A DNA stretch of 38,888 bases from Candidatus Aminicenantota bacterium. GTDB taxonomy: Bacteria > Acidobacteriota > Aminicenantia > Aminicenantales > Aminicenantaceae. The translations under genes and the position numbers were made by a program. Under the pieces are notes generated by a model. The model was not told where the DNA came from, did not search any database, and saw only the letters and a list, made by a program, of their open reading frames with translations. Below, piece by piece: positions 26,101-32,633 of this stretch. The DNA is taken from NCBI GenBank assembly GCA_014727835.1, contig WJMT01000038.1, forward strand, positions 1-38,888, in the 5' to 3' direction. Every line of letters begins with the position of its first letter. Position 1 is the first letter of the stretch.

Positions 26101-27320
26101 TTGATTTTCCAAGCCTTCACAGCATCATTCTCAGGATGAAACATGAAGACATCTCTAAGGAAGAGAGGGTCCCGGTTATATCCCCTGATGTTCAGCAGTC
26201 TGAATCACACAGCCTTGAAGAAAATGAGCAGATCGTCCCCACCAAAGACATCATCTCTCCCCAGATGTGTCTGGATATTGTAGACAGTCTCTCTGTTTTC
26301 GAGTCCATCCATACTTATATTGGCGGCAGATCCTATGAAGGAAGAGATGTCCCTGTGATCGAGGCCTTCACCCCTATGGATCCTTTCACGTCTATTCCAA
26401 GGTTGATCACGTTCAAACCCACACTTTACTGCAATGGACGCCAGCATGCCAATGAAGTCTGCGCCACCAATTATATCCTGAGATTTACAGAGCTTTTGGC
26501 CAAAGAGGACGAATACAAATCCTTTGTCAATCATGTCAATTTTGTATTTCACCCTATGGAAAATCCAGACGGAGCCCAACTGGCTTACAGACTCCAGAAG
26601 CTCACTCCATTTCACAGCCTGCACGCAGGGCGATATTCCACACTGGGAATCGATGTGGGCCAGCAAGTCAATGCAGACCATCCCATCCTCCCTGAAGCTC
26701 TGGTACGAAAAGAACTGTACGACCGGTGGCTTCCTGATATTCATCTCAATCTTCACGGATATCCTTCACATGAATGGGTCCAGCAGTTCTCAGGCTATTC
26801 GCCGTTTCTTTTCAGAGACTACTGGATCCCCCGGGGTTGGTTTGTGTATTACAGAACCGTTTCCCTTCCAATCTACAGGAAATGGGCCCGAGCCGGAGAA
26901 GATCTCAAGAAATATATCATAGAGAATCTGAATTCTTTTGAAGACATCCGTTCCTCCAATCAATCGCTTTATAACCGTTATTTCCGATGGGCGGCCCGCT
27001 GGCATCCTCATATGAATCATCTCGAAATCCAGAGCGGAGTCAATATCTATTCCCAAAGACGTTCTTCCAATGAAAACAAGCTGACCGAGAGACGAAAAAT
27101 AACATTTGCTCAACAAACTCCCGAACTTATGGATGAAACCGCCCGCGGAAGCTGGCTGGAATTTTTAGTTCAACAGGGAATCGCCTATATCAAAGCCCAT
27201 GCCCTGTATCTTACTGAAAGGAGCTACCCGATTTCCAGAATCGAAGAAATGGTGAGAGATAAGATTCACATTCAGTTCATCAGAAGCCGGCCCGGAGAAT
27301 CTGAAAAAGAGCTTCACTGA
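23178..27320 (+). CDS. Very large secreted peptidase M14 (zinc carboxypeptidase)-like protein
   Basis: 1380 residues from ATG 23178, with GGAGGG 4 nt upstream (an ATG at 23166 lies before it). A signal peptide (RKTIYWILCLLLSFSICLADG) predicts export. Two related N-terminal segments occur at about 38-58 (DKDEDGLPDQI, then SIIIPE) and about 325-350 (DGNQDRIPDNI, then SIIIPE); the D-rich part resembles calcium-binding TSP3-type loops. The middle (about 500-1010) matches nothing I recognise. The C-terminal third has M14-like zinc ligands H1090 and E1093 (GRQHANEV) and H1193 (LNLHGYPSHEW), with ENPDG between; the catalytic Glu is not certain (perhaps in HLEIQSG). M14 domains are usually about 300 residues, so over 1000 residues are extra. 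It is probably periplasmic or extracellular; specificity is unknown. Confidence 0.82.
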   Translation: MRKTIYWILCLLLSFSICLADGIQSLSGVFAPGIGVLDKDEDGLPDQIRLSIIIPENASSYEVASASDLAARANLESLVVDLDLVSSEKQDGHQISPNSLPLILSHNPSWIKQSFPGIKGIPNALPSHQGLVLVSQWREKKVVVVTAGSQNSLLKASRAFFLRWPYLWDVWGKEQGATYSKVEEDIQSYLKSSGVASSQPHISSALYEFVDKDSSYETINRLKFNQGQIKTLSVDLVFDDEKDKRQSCNALKSLMVDHNRGQKTKILSYPGCGEVVFRIRSKKGSDLLSLPRVGYPKRILTPSYKSPVTLKVLKKDFDLSNMLSLRGIYSDGNQDRIPDNIKTSIIIPEDSQMAETSLLASRLVLHTAGASFPLTVLDCEIKEPENIQNPIIIGKTNALYKELVKTGKLKPPDLKPGTAAAGIIPQAFNESAAVVITGSDSNSLATFLDYLSRIFPYFENYQTGNPRLQDIASSLDDFLRGQRGSAEGYFLYKLKNLFKKIKHRNIKTLSVNLYLPDKNKPYQKFVDQWIKNEININDISTESFSLKDSRTVFQLEKDFKWEAEEVLDHIREYAHSQQWSGNPLHINIGISESPAMRKKVKSEIKQILEKNQIKTSSVDVLSSYKQGFFWIKEKIIPVLKSKNAKRLVIRFSRFKENLSEPKRFYSDPYRWLQELYPIDDIISMQTGIPLDHIIFEMKEEPKPVYEVIGTDENNSQVLKDHFSPHTKKSPYLKVLPEWGEVKRTTGWLQIKDKGKIIREASIASDIENFWDFYQDQVLSSVYDHILQKTNNKPEFKKQPYFKRLQIEIWMSEPDFKLGLDEEIISSLEAIHDEIYFDTLDFLRGITDIQTQEQDLPEDSSRYSAPGNVLPVIHPSTEGKSNKVKVLFQDRHSKYPFMDLSWTDETGKNFHEQIAFNPINIDKTSTPYLLYNAEKKNIENIVLEAEMDQEESYLTLIETIRCYRELHDYGAILSPFDFPSLHSIILRMKHEDISKEERVPVISPDVQQSESHSLEENEQIVPTKDIISPQMCLDIVDSLSVFESIHTYIGGRSYEGRDVPVIEAFTPMDPFTSIPRLITFKPTLYCNGRQHANEVCATNYILRFTELLAKEDEYKSFVNHVNFVFHPMENPDGAQLAYRLQKLTPFHSLHAGRYSTLGIDVGQQVNADHPILPEALVRKELYDRWLPDIHLNLHGYPSHEWVQQFSGYSPFLFRDYWIPRGWFVYYRTVSLPIYRKWARAGEDLKKYIIENLNSFEDIRSSNQSLYNRYFRWAARWHPHMNHLEIQSGVNIYSQRRSSNENKLTERRKITFAQQTPELMDETARGSWLEFLVQQGIAYIKAHALYLTERSYPISRIEEMVRDKIHIQFIRSRPGESEKELH

Positions 27321-27343
27321 AACATCAATGCACCTTATCAGAG

Positions 27344-27372
27344 TTGTAAAACCAGTTTAAAACTGATAGTAT
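27344..27372 (+). promoter_or_regulatory. Possible promoter with palindrome for the sigma-54 activator gene
   Basis: -35-like TTGTAA (27344-27349), a 17-nt spacer and -10-like TAGTAT (27367-27372). The spacer holds the inverted repeat CAGTTTAAAACTG (27353-27365), a candidate operator. Confidence 0.35.
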
Positions 27373-27401
27373 AAAAAAATCAGATTGATTTCATTTCATA
27401 T

Positions 27402-28769
27402 ATGGTTTTAAAGATGAACCTTCTTTTAATGGACGAAGGCCGGTCCATATACGACATCGTGAAGAATTCTCCCCTGATCGGCAAATGTGAAGTCTTTTAT
27501 TCGGACAACACAAATTCCATACTCAAATACATCAAAAAACACAACGTGGATGTGGTCCTGGCAGACTTTGACAGATATCCGAAAAACGCCCTTTCCCTTA
27601 TCAAAGCGCTCCATCATTTTGATTCATTGATTGATATCATTCTCATCGGACAGGCAGAGACCACAGAAAAAGTTGTGGATATGATCAAAAAAGGAGCCAC
27701 AGATTATCTCGAAAAACCGGTAAAGCAGGAGATGCTCAACCGAACTCTTCAAAGCTTAAACGAGAAAAAGAATCTAAGAAAAGAGACCTTTCTCCTTGAA
27801 AAAAGATTGGAAGAAAAATATTCATTTCAAGGCATGATAGGGAAAAGCCCCTATATGTTGGAGATCTTCTCTCTTCTGGAAAAGATCTCCAAATTCTTTT
27901 CCAGCATTTTGATTACCGGAGAGACGGGTACAGGAAAAGAATTGGTGGCCCACGCCATCCATGACCTCAGCACAAGGAGCAGCAGGGACCTGGTGATATG
28001 TGACTGTGTGTCCATACCGGAAAATCTTTTCGAATCAGAACTTTTTGGATACCAAAAGGGAGCTTTCACCGGAGCAAGCAAGAACAAACATGGTCTTTTT
28101 CAAGCTGCTCATAAAGGCATCATCTTTTTAGATGAGATCGGAGAAATTCCTCTATCCGTCCAAGCCAAACTTCTGAGAGTTTTGGAAAATCATCAGTTCA
28201 GACCTCTGGGATCTAATGAAACCAAGGAAGTGGACGTGAAGGTGATCGCAGCCACAAATAGAGATTTGTCCGAGTGCATTGAGAACAGAACCTTTCGCAA
28301 GGATCTTTTTCACCGGCTCAATAAGATGGAAGTCCATCTGCCTCCCCTAAGGGAAAGAAAAGAAGACATTCCTCTTCTTGTCCGATACTTTTTAAAAAAT
28401 TTGAGCCAGAAAGTAGACAAAAATTTGAAGGGGACTTCCATGCAAGTCCAAAAGCTTTTTTCCAAATACAAATGGCCCGGAAATGTGAGAGAACTGGAAA
28501 ATGTTCTGGAAAGAGCTGCTTTGGTCACCAAAAAAGAGTTTATTGCCCTCCAAGACCTTCCAGAATATTTTCAGAAGAACTCGGCTTCAATACAGAATAC
28601 ATCCATGATCCAGAAACAGAATCTCTGTTCCTTGGAAGAACTGGAAAAGGATTACATCACCTATCTGCTGGAGGAAACAGGACATAATATCAAAAAGACA
28701 GCCCGTATTTTAGATGTGTCCCGGACTACTCTTTATAATAAACTGAAAAAATATCACATCCCTCATTGA
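27402..28769 (+). CDS. Sigma-54-dependent transcriptional activator, NtrC family
   Basis: 455 residues. An N-terminal receiver-like domain (about 5-120) has acidic D11/E12, a candidate phospho-acceptor D55 (VVLADFD) and K105 (YLEKPV). The conserved Thr/Ser position is I82 (IILIGQ), so signalling by phosphorylation may be weakened. The AAA+ domain (about 143-370) is complete: Walker A GETGTGKE from 173, the sigma-54-contacting GAFTGA at 220-225 and Walker B D244/E245 in IFLDEIGE. A Fis-type helix-turn-helix ends the protein (about 407-455). No clear Shine-Dalgarno; ATG 27414 is an alternative start. No histidine kinase is adjacent. Directly downstream lie two matching inverted repeats and a -24/-12 promoter, its probable targets. 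Confidence 0.95.
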   Translation: MVLKMNLLLMDEGRSIYDIVKNSPLIGKCEVFYSDNTNSILKYIKKHNVDVVLADFDRYPKNALSLIKALHHFDSLIDIILIGQAETTEKVVDMIKKGATDYLEKPVKQEMLNRTLQSLNEKKNLRKETFLLEKRLEEKYSFQGMIGKSPYMLEIFSLLEKISKFFSSILITGETGTGKELVAHAIHDLSTRSSRDLVICDCVSIPENLFESELFGYQKGAFTGASKNKHGLFQAAHKGIIFLDEIGEIPLSVQAKLLRVLENHQFRPLGSNETKEVDVKVIAATNRDLSECIENRTFRKDLFHRLNKMEVHLPPLRERKEDIPLLVRYFLKNLSQKVDKNLKGTSMQVQKLFSKYKWPGNVRELENVLERAALVTKKEFIALQDLPEYFQKNSASIQNTSMIQKQNLCSLEELEKDYITYLLEETGHNIKKTARILDVSRTTLYNKLKKYHIPH

Positions 28770-28807
28770 GATTCTAACGGATCTGATCTGACTCTCCATC
28801 CCTGTTC

Positions 28808-28830
28808 ATATGTTCAATTGTTGAACATAT
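28808..28830. promoter_or_regulatory. Upstream activator site 1 (inverted repeat)
   Basis: Core TGTTCAATTGTTGAACA (28811-28827), extended by ATA/TAT to 10-bp perfect arms around a TTG centre. The centre is about 190 bp before the predicted sigma-54 start. The same TGTTCA-N5-TGAACA pattern recurs at 28891-28907. It could also act as a weak terminator for the activator gene, but the second copy favours a protein-binding site. Confidence 0.65.
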
Positions 28831-28890
28831 TTTCTTTGATCATTGTAATTTCTTTCTTTTAAGCAACTTATACATTTTTTATCCAAGGAA

Positions 28891-28907
28891 TGTTCAACTT
28901 CTGAACA
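28891..28907. promoter_or_regulatory. Upstream activator site 2 (inverted repeat)
   Basis: TGTTCAACTTCTGAACA, with 6-bp arms identical to those of site 1 and the same 5-nt spacing. It is centred 80 bp from site 1 and about 110 bp before the predicted sigma-54 start, normal distances for enhancer-binding proteins. Confidence 0.65.
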
Positions 28908-28984
28908 CTTTCTGCCTTAGGTTCCTTTCTCAAAAGAATCCCTAAGTTCTTTATTTTAAACAAGTTATAAAATTCATTGCTGCA

Positions 28985-29000
28985 TGGCATCCATTTTGCA
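28985..29000 (+). promoter_or_regulatory. Sigma-54 (-24/-12) promoter
   Basis: TGGCATCCATTTTGCA fits the TGGCACG-N4-TTGCA consensus with exact spacing (GG at 28986-28987, GC at 28998-28999). The predicted start near 29010 leaves about 30 nt to the ATG at 29040, with AAAGGA at 29025-29030. Confidence 0.75.
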
Positions 29001-29039
29001 CTTCTAAAGGGCAAATGAACAAACAAAGGATGTCATAAG

Positions 29040-29675
29040 ATGAACAAACAAAACAAACACATATACAATATTCTATTTATTTTATTTTTGATTTCAACTT
29101 TATGTTTGGTCTCTTTAAAGGCGGAAGATCTCAATGAGTCCGAGGCGATGAATTCAGACCAAGAAGCCGCTTTCACTCTCATCACTTCCCAAACTCTGAC
29201 TCCTCTTGAAAAACCTTCCTTGGAAAGCTCACTGTTTTTTGACGTTTCATCAAGGAAAAGTTCTCCCAAATTTTCTCTTAAACCCGCTGTTTTGAAAGCC
29301 GGAGCCACAAATTATCCAAAAACTTACCAATACATTCAAAATTATAAAAAATCTCATCGATTCGGCAAATCTTTGTTTGAAGCAAGCCTGATCACCAATT
29401 TGGCCCTGAATGCCGCAGATTATTTCACCACACAAGAGGCATTGAAATATGATGGATTGGAGGAAGGAAATCCTCTGATGAAACCCTTTGTTAAAAATGA
29501 CCTGACTTTTGCTGCTGTCAAAATCGGTTTGACAGTGAGCAATTATTTCATCATGAAAAAACTTTACAAAAAAAACAAGGCTTTGGCATGGGTCGTGAGC
29601 ATTGCCAGCAATCTGGTCTTGTCTTATGTTGTTTCAAGCAACATGACTCACATACATGAAGCCAAGAGCTGGTGA
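29040..29675 (+). CDS. Small membrane protein, DUF5658-like, sigma-54-controlled
   Basis: 211 residues. A signal or anchor segment at 8-27 (YNILFILFLISTLCLVSL) is followed by a hydrophilic, Ser/Lys-rich stretch (30-105) and then two or three membrane segments (about 111-127, 156-172 and 181-200). The core pattern D127, T130-T131, E141/E142 and N144-P145 (ADYFTTQEAL, GLEEGNPLMKPF) followed by a Lys-containing helix resembles DUF5658 proteins, whose function is not known. AAAGGA lies 9 nt before the ATG. It is first after the sigma-54 promoter and 9 nt before the small helix-turn-helix gene, so it is probably the principal output of the local activator. Confidence 0.75.
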   Translation: MNKQNKHIYNILFILFLISTLCLVSLKAEDLNESEAMNSDQEAAFTLITSQTLTPLEKPSLESSLFFDVSSRKSSPKFSLKPAVLKAGATNYPKTYQYIQNYKKSHRFGKSLFEASLITNLALNAADYFTTQEALKYDGLEEGNPLMKPFVKNDLTFAAVKIGLTVSNYFIMKKLYKKNKALAWVVSIASNLVLSYVVSSNMTHIHEAKSW

Positions 29676-29684
29676 GTTTTCATC

Positions 29685-29891
29685 ATGAAAGATTTCTTTT
29701 ATTATTCGGTCATCATCAAAAACATCAACCGGCCATCCGGATCACTGCCCAGTTTGGATAGACTGAAAAAGGAATACATCTGTTATCTCCTTAAAGTCAC
29801 AGGGAACAACAAAACAAAAACCGCAGAAATACTGAACATATCCATTCCTGGTCTTAATAAAAAATTGGACAGGTACGGCCTCACCCATTAA
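29685..29891 (+). CDS. Stand-alone Fis-type helix-turn-helix protein
   Basis: 68 residues. The last 46 align without gaps to the C-terminal DNA-binding domain of the activator at 27402-28769, with 23 identities (shared SL..L.K.YI.YLL..TG.N and KTA.IL..S motifs, ending in His). There is no receiver and no AAA+ domain. The predicted recognition helix differs (SIPGLNKKL against SRTTLYNKL), so binding specificity may have drifted. Its ribosome site GGTGAG overlaps the preceding stop codon, and it lies 9 nt after the membrane-protein gene in the same sigma-54 operon. A role as competitor, dimer partner or accessory binder at the activator's sites is inference. It is too short to exclude being a remnant, but the frame, start and ribosome site are intact. 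Confidence 0.8.
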   Translation: MKDFFYYSVIIKNINRPSGSLPSLDRLKKEYICYLLKVTGNNKTKTAEILNISIPGLNKKLDRYGLTH

Positions 29892-29985
29892 AATCTGAAC
29901 CGCGCATAAGCCACTTCCTTGGATTTTTTTATATAAAACCTTCTCATCCAATTTCCGTATGTATTACTATCAAGAAATAATTTGC

Positions 29986-30014
29986 TTTACACCTAAAATA
30001 TTTCATTCTAGAAT
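29986..30014 (+). promoter_or_regulatory. Sigma-70-type promoter for the lipoprotein-sorting-like gene
   Basis: -35 TTTACA (29986-29991), a 17-nt spacer and -10 TAGAAT (30009-30014), 21 nt before the ATG at 30036. Confidence 0.65.
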
Positions 30015-30018
30015 GAAA
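30001..30018. promoter_or_regulatory. 18-bp perfect palindrome over the -10 box, candidate operator
   Basis: TTTCATTCTAGAATGAAA is fully self-complementary and covers the -10 hexamer. A dimeric repressor bound here would block the promoter. I saw no second copy in the window. Confidence 0.5.
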
Positions 30019-30035
30019 AGTTAAAGGAGGAAATC

Positions 30036-30791
30036 ATGAAAAGAGCGTTATCAATATCTATGGCCTTTGCTCTGATTCTCATTATTTCAGCGGCTCCTCT
30101 GTTTTGCATTCCAACCCAGGAAAACAAAACAGATGCCAAGGCTGCACAGGTCTTATCAAAAATGATCGATGCTCAAGGCGGAAAAACAAGGATACAAGGA
30201 ATCAATGACATGACTGTCACCGGAATCATTGAACTGACTCAAATGGGTATGGAAGGATCCCTCACTCTTTATCACAAAGAACCAGACAAAATGCGAATGG
30301 ATATGGAGATGATGGGCATGGTCATCACCCAAGCTTTTGATGGGAAGACAGCCTGGATGTTCAATCCTCAAACAGGAGAAAACGAAGAAGTCCCTGAGCA
30401 AATGGCAGCAGACTTGAAGAGACAAGCCCTTGGGAACGACTCTCTTCTGCATCCTGAAAAATACGGCATCACTTACACCTATGAAGGCACAGAAATGGTG
30501 GAAGGGAAACAGCACCATGTTCTCACCCAGCACTTTGAAGACGAATTTGAGGCCACTCTTTATATCGACTCAGAGACCTATTTGACCACAAAAAGCAATG
30601 CCGTCACCATAGACCAGAATGGAGTTGAGGTGAATGTGGAGACATTCCAATCAGACTATAAAGAAGTAGATGGAACCATGGTGGCTCATTCCATTATTTC
30701 CTACAGAGACGGGGAAGAATTTATGATCACCACTCTTTCTGATGTGACCTACAATTCAGGATTGAAAGACTCGCTCTTTAAAATGGATTGA
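30036..30791 (+). CDS. Secreted outer-membrane lipoprotein-sorting (LolA-like fold) protein
   Basis: 251 residues from ATG 30036 with AAAGGAGG 5 nt upstream. It has a signal peptide (RALSISMAFALILIISAAPLFC). The following pattern is that of the LolA/outer-membrane lipoprotein-sorting superfamily: KMIDAQGGKTRIQGINDMTVTG, a strand pair around LTLYHKEPDKMRMDMEM, DGKTAWMFNP, and a late SETYLTTKSNAVTIDQ segment. Such proteins form an open beta-barrel half that holds lipids or lipidated proteins in the periplasm. It is unlike canonical LolA in length and sequence, so lipoprotein carriage is not established. Its own promoter carries a palindrome. It ends 3 nt from the convergent Gfo/Idh gene, near the envelope gene cluster. 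Confidence 0.75.
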   Translation: MKRALSISMAFALILIISAAPLFCIPTQENKTDAKAAQVLSKMIDAQGGKTRIQGINDMTVTGIIELTQMGMEGSLTLYHKEPDKMRMDMEMMGMVITQAFDGKTAWMFNPQTGENEEVPEQMAADLKRQALGNDSLLHPEKYGITYTYEGTEMVEGKQHHVLTQHFEDEFEATLYIDSETYLTTKSNAVTIDQNGVEVNVETFQSDYKEVDGTMVAHSIISYRDGEEFMITTLSDVTYNSGLKDSLFKMD

Positions 30792-30794
30792 GGA

Positions 30795-31709
30795 TTATTC
30801 CTCTATTTCTGCCAGCACCCGGTGGGCAAGCTTAAGGGCACGTACGCCCTCGGATCCGCTGACTTTTCTCTGTTTGCCGTCGTCAAGGCATTTGAAGAAA
30901 TTGATCAATTCCTTTTTAAGGGGTTCTTCTTTTTTGATCTCTAGAGACTTGATCTCGGTCTGTCTTCCATTCAAGGGAAAGACTTTGATCTCCTGGTCAA
31001 TGTAATCTATAGAGTAATAAGAGGTGGGTTCAAATATCCTCAGATTTCTGACTTTGCCTTGATGAACCCGGCTGGCTGTCAATGTTGCCACACATCCAGA
31101 TTGAAACTCAAGCCGGGCATTAGCGATATCAAATTTTTCAGAAAGCACATGAATTCCAGATGAACGGATCACTTCAACTTCATCCGCTATCAAATCAAGA
31201 ATGATATCCAGGTCATGGATCATCAGGTCTAAAACCACATTGGTATCCAGCGAACGTGCTGAAAAAGAGCCCAATCTCTGGACCTCAATGAACTTGGGTT
31301 CGGTGACCAGGTTCTTCAGCCTCTCTACAGCTGGATTGAACCTTTCCAGATGACCGACCTGCAGGATGAGCCCTTTATTTTTGGCCAGTTCGACCAGTTC
31401 CTCTCCCTGCTCCACTGTATCTGTTATGGGCTTTTCAACCAGAACAGATTTTCCTTTCTGGAGCAGCTTTTTCGCTATAGGAAAGTGTTCATTGGTGGTG
31501 GTGGCCACAATACCCACATCTATAGCCTCCATCATATCCTGAAAATCCTCATAATAAGGTACCCGATGACGATTGCCAATAACCATGGCCTTGTTCCTGT
31601 CAATATCTGCCACTGCTTTCAAATCAGCTTCTTCTAGATAGGAAAGGATCCTTGCATGCTGAGTGCCGAGATAACCAACTCCGATGATTCCAACTCTTTT
31701 CTTTGCCAT
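30795..31709 (-). CDS. Gfo/Idh/MocA-family oxidoreductase, possibly GnnA-like
   Basis: 304 residues. An N-terminal Rossmann domain (VGIIGVGYLGTQHA, then AVADIDRNKA) binds NAD(P). VLVEKPI carries the family's catalytic lysine, and GHLERFNPAVE and DLMIHDLDI match a subgroup often found beside lpxA. In that subgroup GnnA oxidises UDP-GlcNAc at C3 so that GnnB can aminate it, giving the amide-linked GlcN3N form of lipid A. No gnnB-like aminotransferase is visible in this window, so GnnA is only a hypothesis. It is last in the envelope cluster, 111 nt after lpxI, with a possible internal promoter in that gap. No Shine-Dalgarno is evident at the ATG. Confidence 0.88.
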   Translation of the reverse strand: MAKKRVGIIGVGYLGTQHARILSYLEEADLKAVADIDRNKAMVIGNRHRVPYYEDFQDMMEAIDVGIVATTTNEHFPIAKKLLQKGKSVLVEKPITDTVEQGEELVELAKNKGLILQVGHLERFNPAVERLKNLVTEPKFIEVQRLGSFSARSLDTNVVLDLMIHDLDIILDLIADEVEVIRSSGIHVLSEKFDIANARLEFQSGCVATLTASRVHQGKVRNLRIFEPTSYYSIDYIDQEIKVFPLNGRQTEIKSLEIKKEEPLKKELINFFKCLDDGKQRKVSGSEGVRALKLAHRVLAEIEE

Positions 31710-31761
31710 TTGTTACATATCTTTTTTTATTTTGTTTCAGTTGATTGAATTTTAATTTTTT

Positions 31762-31790
31762 AGTTTAATCTCTCTGAAAAAAATTATCAA
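31762..31790 (-). promoter_or_regulatory. Possible internal promoter for the Gfo/Idh gene
   Basis: On the minus strand: -35 TTGATA (31785-31790), a 17-nt spacer and -10-like TAAACT (31762-31767), in the 111-nt gap after lpxI. Confidence 0.3.
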
Positions 31791-31820
31791 ATCATTTCCT
31801 TTGATCAGAAATGGAATCAC

Positions 31821-32633
31821 TCACTCTTTGACAATAATGGATAAGCCTTTTTTATCTGCCAATTCCAAGCCCTTGCTTTTATCCAGAAAAAGAACCTTTC
31901 GGGCTTGGATACACAAGGCTGAACACCGGGCTTGGATAAGGCTCTGGATGGTCTTCAATCCCACTGTAGGCTGATCTATTCTGGGATCCTGATGAGTGCG
32001 GGCTGCTTTAAGCACCACACAGCCTGGACCGGCAACAGAGCCTCCTCGCTGTATGACCCGGTCTGTTCCTTCCATTGCTTCCACGGCCACTACTGCCTGA
32101 TCTTTAACCACCACAGTCTGCCCAATATCAAGATCAGCGATCTGTCTGGCTATGGGCCATCCGTACCCGATCTCTTCTTTGATAAAGGAAGGGACTTTTT
32201 TCCCGGATAAAACTCCTTGATGGCAGAAAAGATCTGAAACAAATTGAGAGGGATCCATGACCTTTATTCCCTGACTTTCCAGGTAAGCAAACACAGCCTT
32301 GATCATTTCTTCTGGACTCCTGTTTGCTGGGCGTTCCATAAGAGATAACAACAGAGGAGAGAAGGATTCTTTAGAATAAATGACTGTATGTCTGACTTTT
32401 CCAGCCAGCACCAATTGGTTCACACCATTCCCTTGAAGCCAGGACACAAGGCGCATGAAATCTTTCACCTCAAAAAGACCATACTCATCTGAAAATTCTT
32501 TTAGCTTTGGATCTGATTCACCTTGGATTCCGGCCACAACACAGTCATATCCCTCTTTTTTAGCCCTCTGGCAGATATAAAAAGGGATTTCACCTGAACC
32601 AGCGATCACACCTAACTTTTTTTCTCTGCTCAC
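31821..32633 (-). CDS. lpxI: UDP-2,3-diacylglucosamine pyrophosphatase LpxI
   Basis: 270 residues from a GTG start whose GTGA overlaps the lpxA stop by 4 nt. It hydrolyses UDP-2,3-diacylglucosamine to lipid X and UMP, replacing LpxH in many non-enteric lineages. Family features are GVIAGSGEIPFYICQRA, the VLAGKVRH segment, GQTVVVKDQAVVAVEAMEGTD and VLKAARTHQDPRIDQPTVG, where D220 corresponds to the catalytic Asp reported for Caulobacter LpxI. It is a cytoplasmic or peripheral membrane enzyme. It is part of the fabZ-lpxA-lpxI run, and the overlap suggests translational coupling with lpxA. Confidence 0.94.
   Translation of the reverse strand: MSREKKLGVIAGSGEIPFYICQRAKKEGYDCVVAGIQGESDPKLKEFSDEYGLFEVKDFMRLVSWLQGNGVNQLVLAGKVRHTVIYSKESFSPLLLSLMERPANRSPEEMIKAVFAYLESQGIKVMDPSQFVSDLFCHQGVLSGKKVPSFIKEEIGYGWPIARQIADLDIGQTVVVKDQAVVAVEAMEGTDRVIQRGGSVAGPGCVVLKAARTHQDPRIDQPTVGLKTIQSLIQARCSALCIQARKVLFLDKSKGLELADKKGLSIIVKE

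Noticed and set aside
26205-26756. Minus-strand open frame of 183 codons within the M14-like gene
   Set aside because: Antisense to the zinc-ligand region of the peptidase, with no independent support.
28808-28840. Rho-independent terminator for the sigma-54 activator
   Set aside because: The stem is A/T-rich and the following tract (TTTTCTTTG) is weak; a second copy of the same arms 80 bp away fits operators better.
31790-31820. Terminator after lpxI (CATTTC/GAAATG stem before a T-run)
   Set aside because: Only a 6-bp stem, and the T-run is displaced from it; not convincing.
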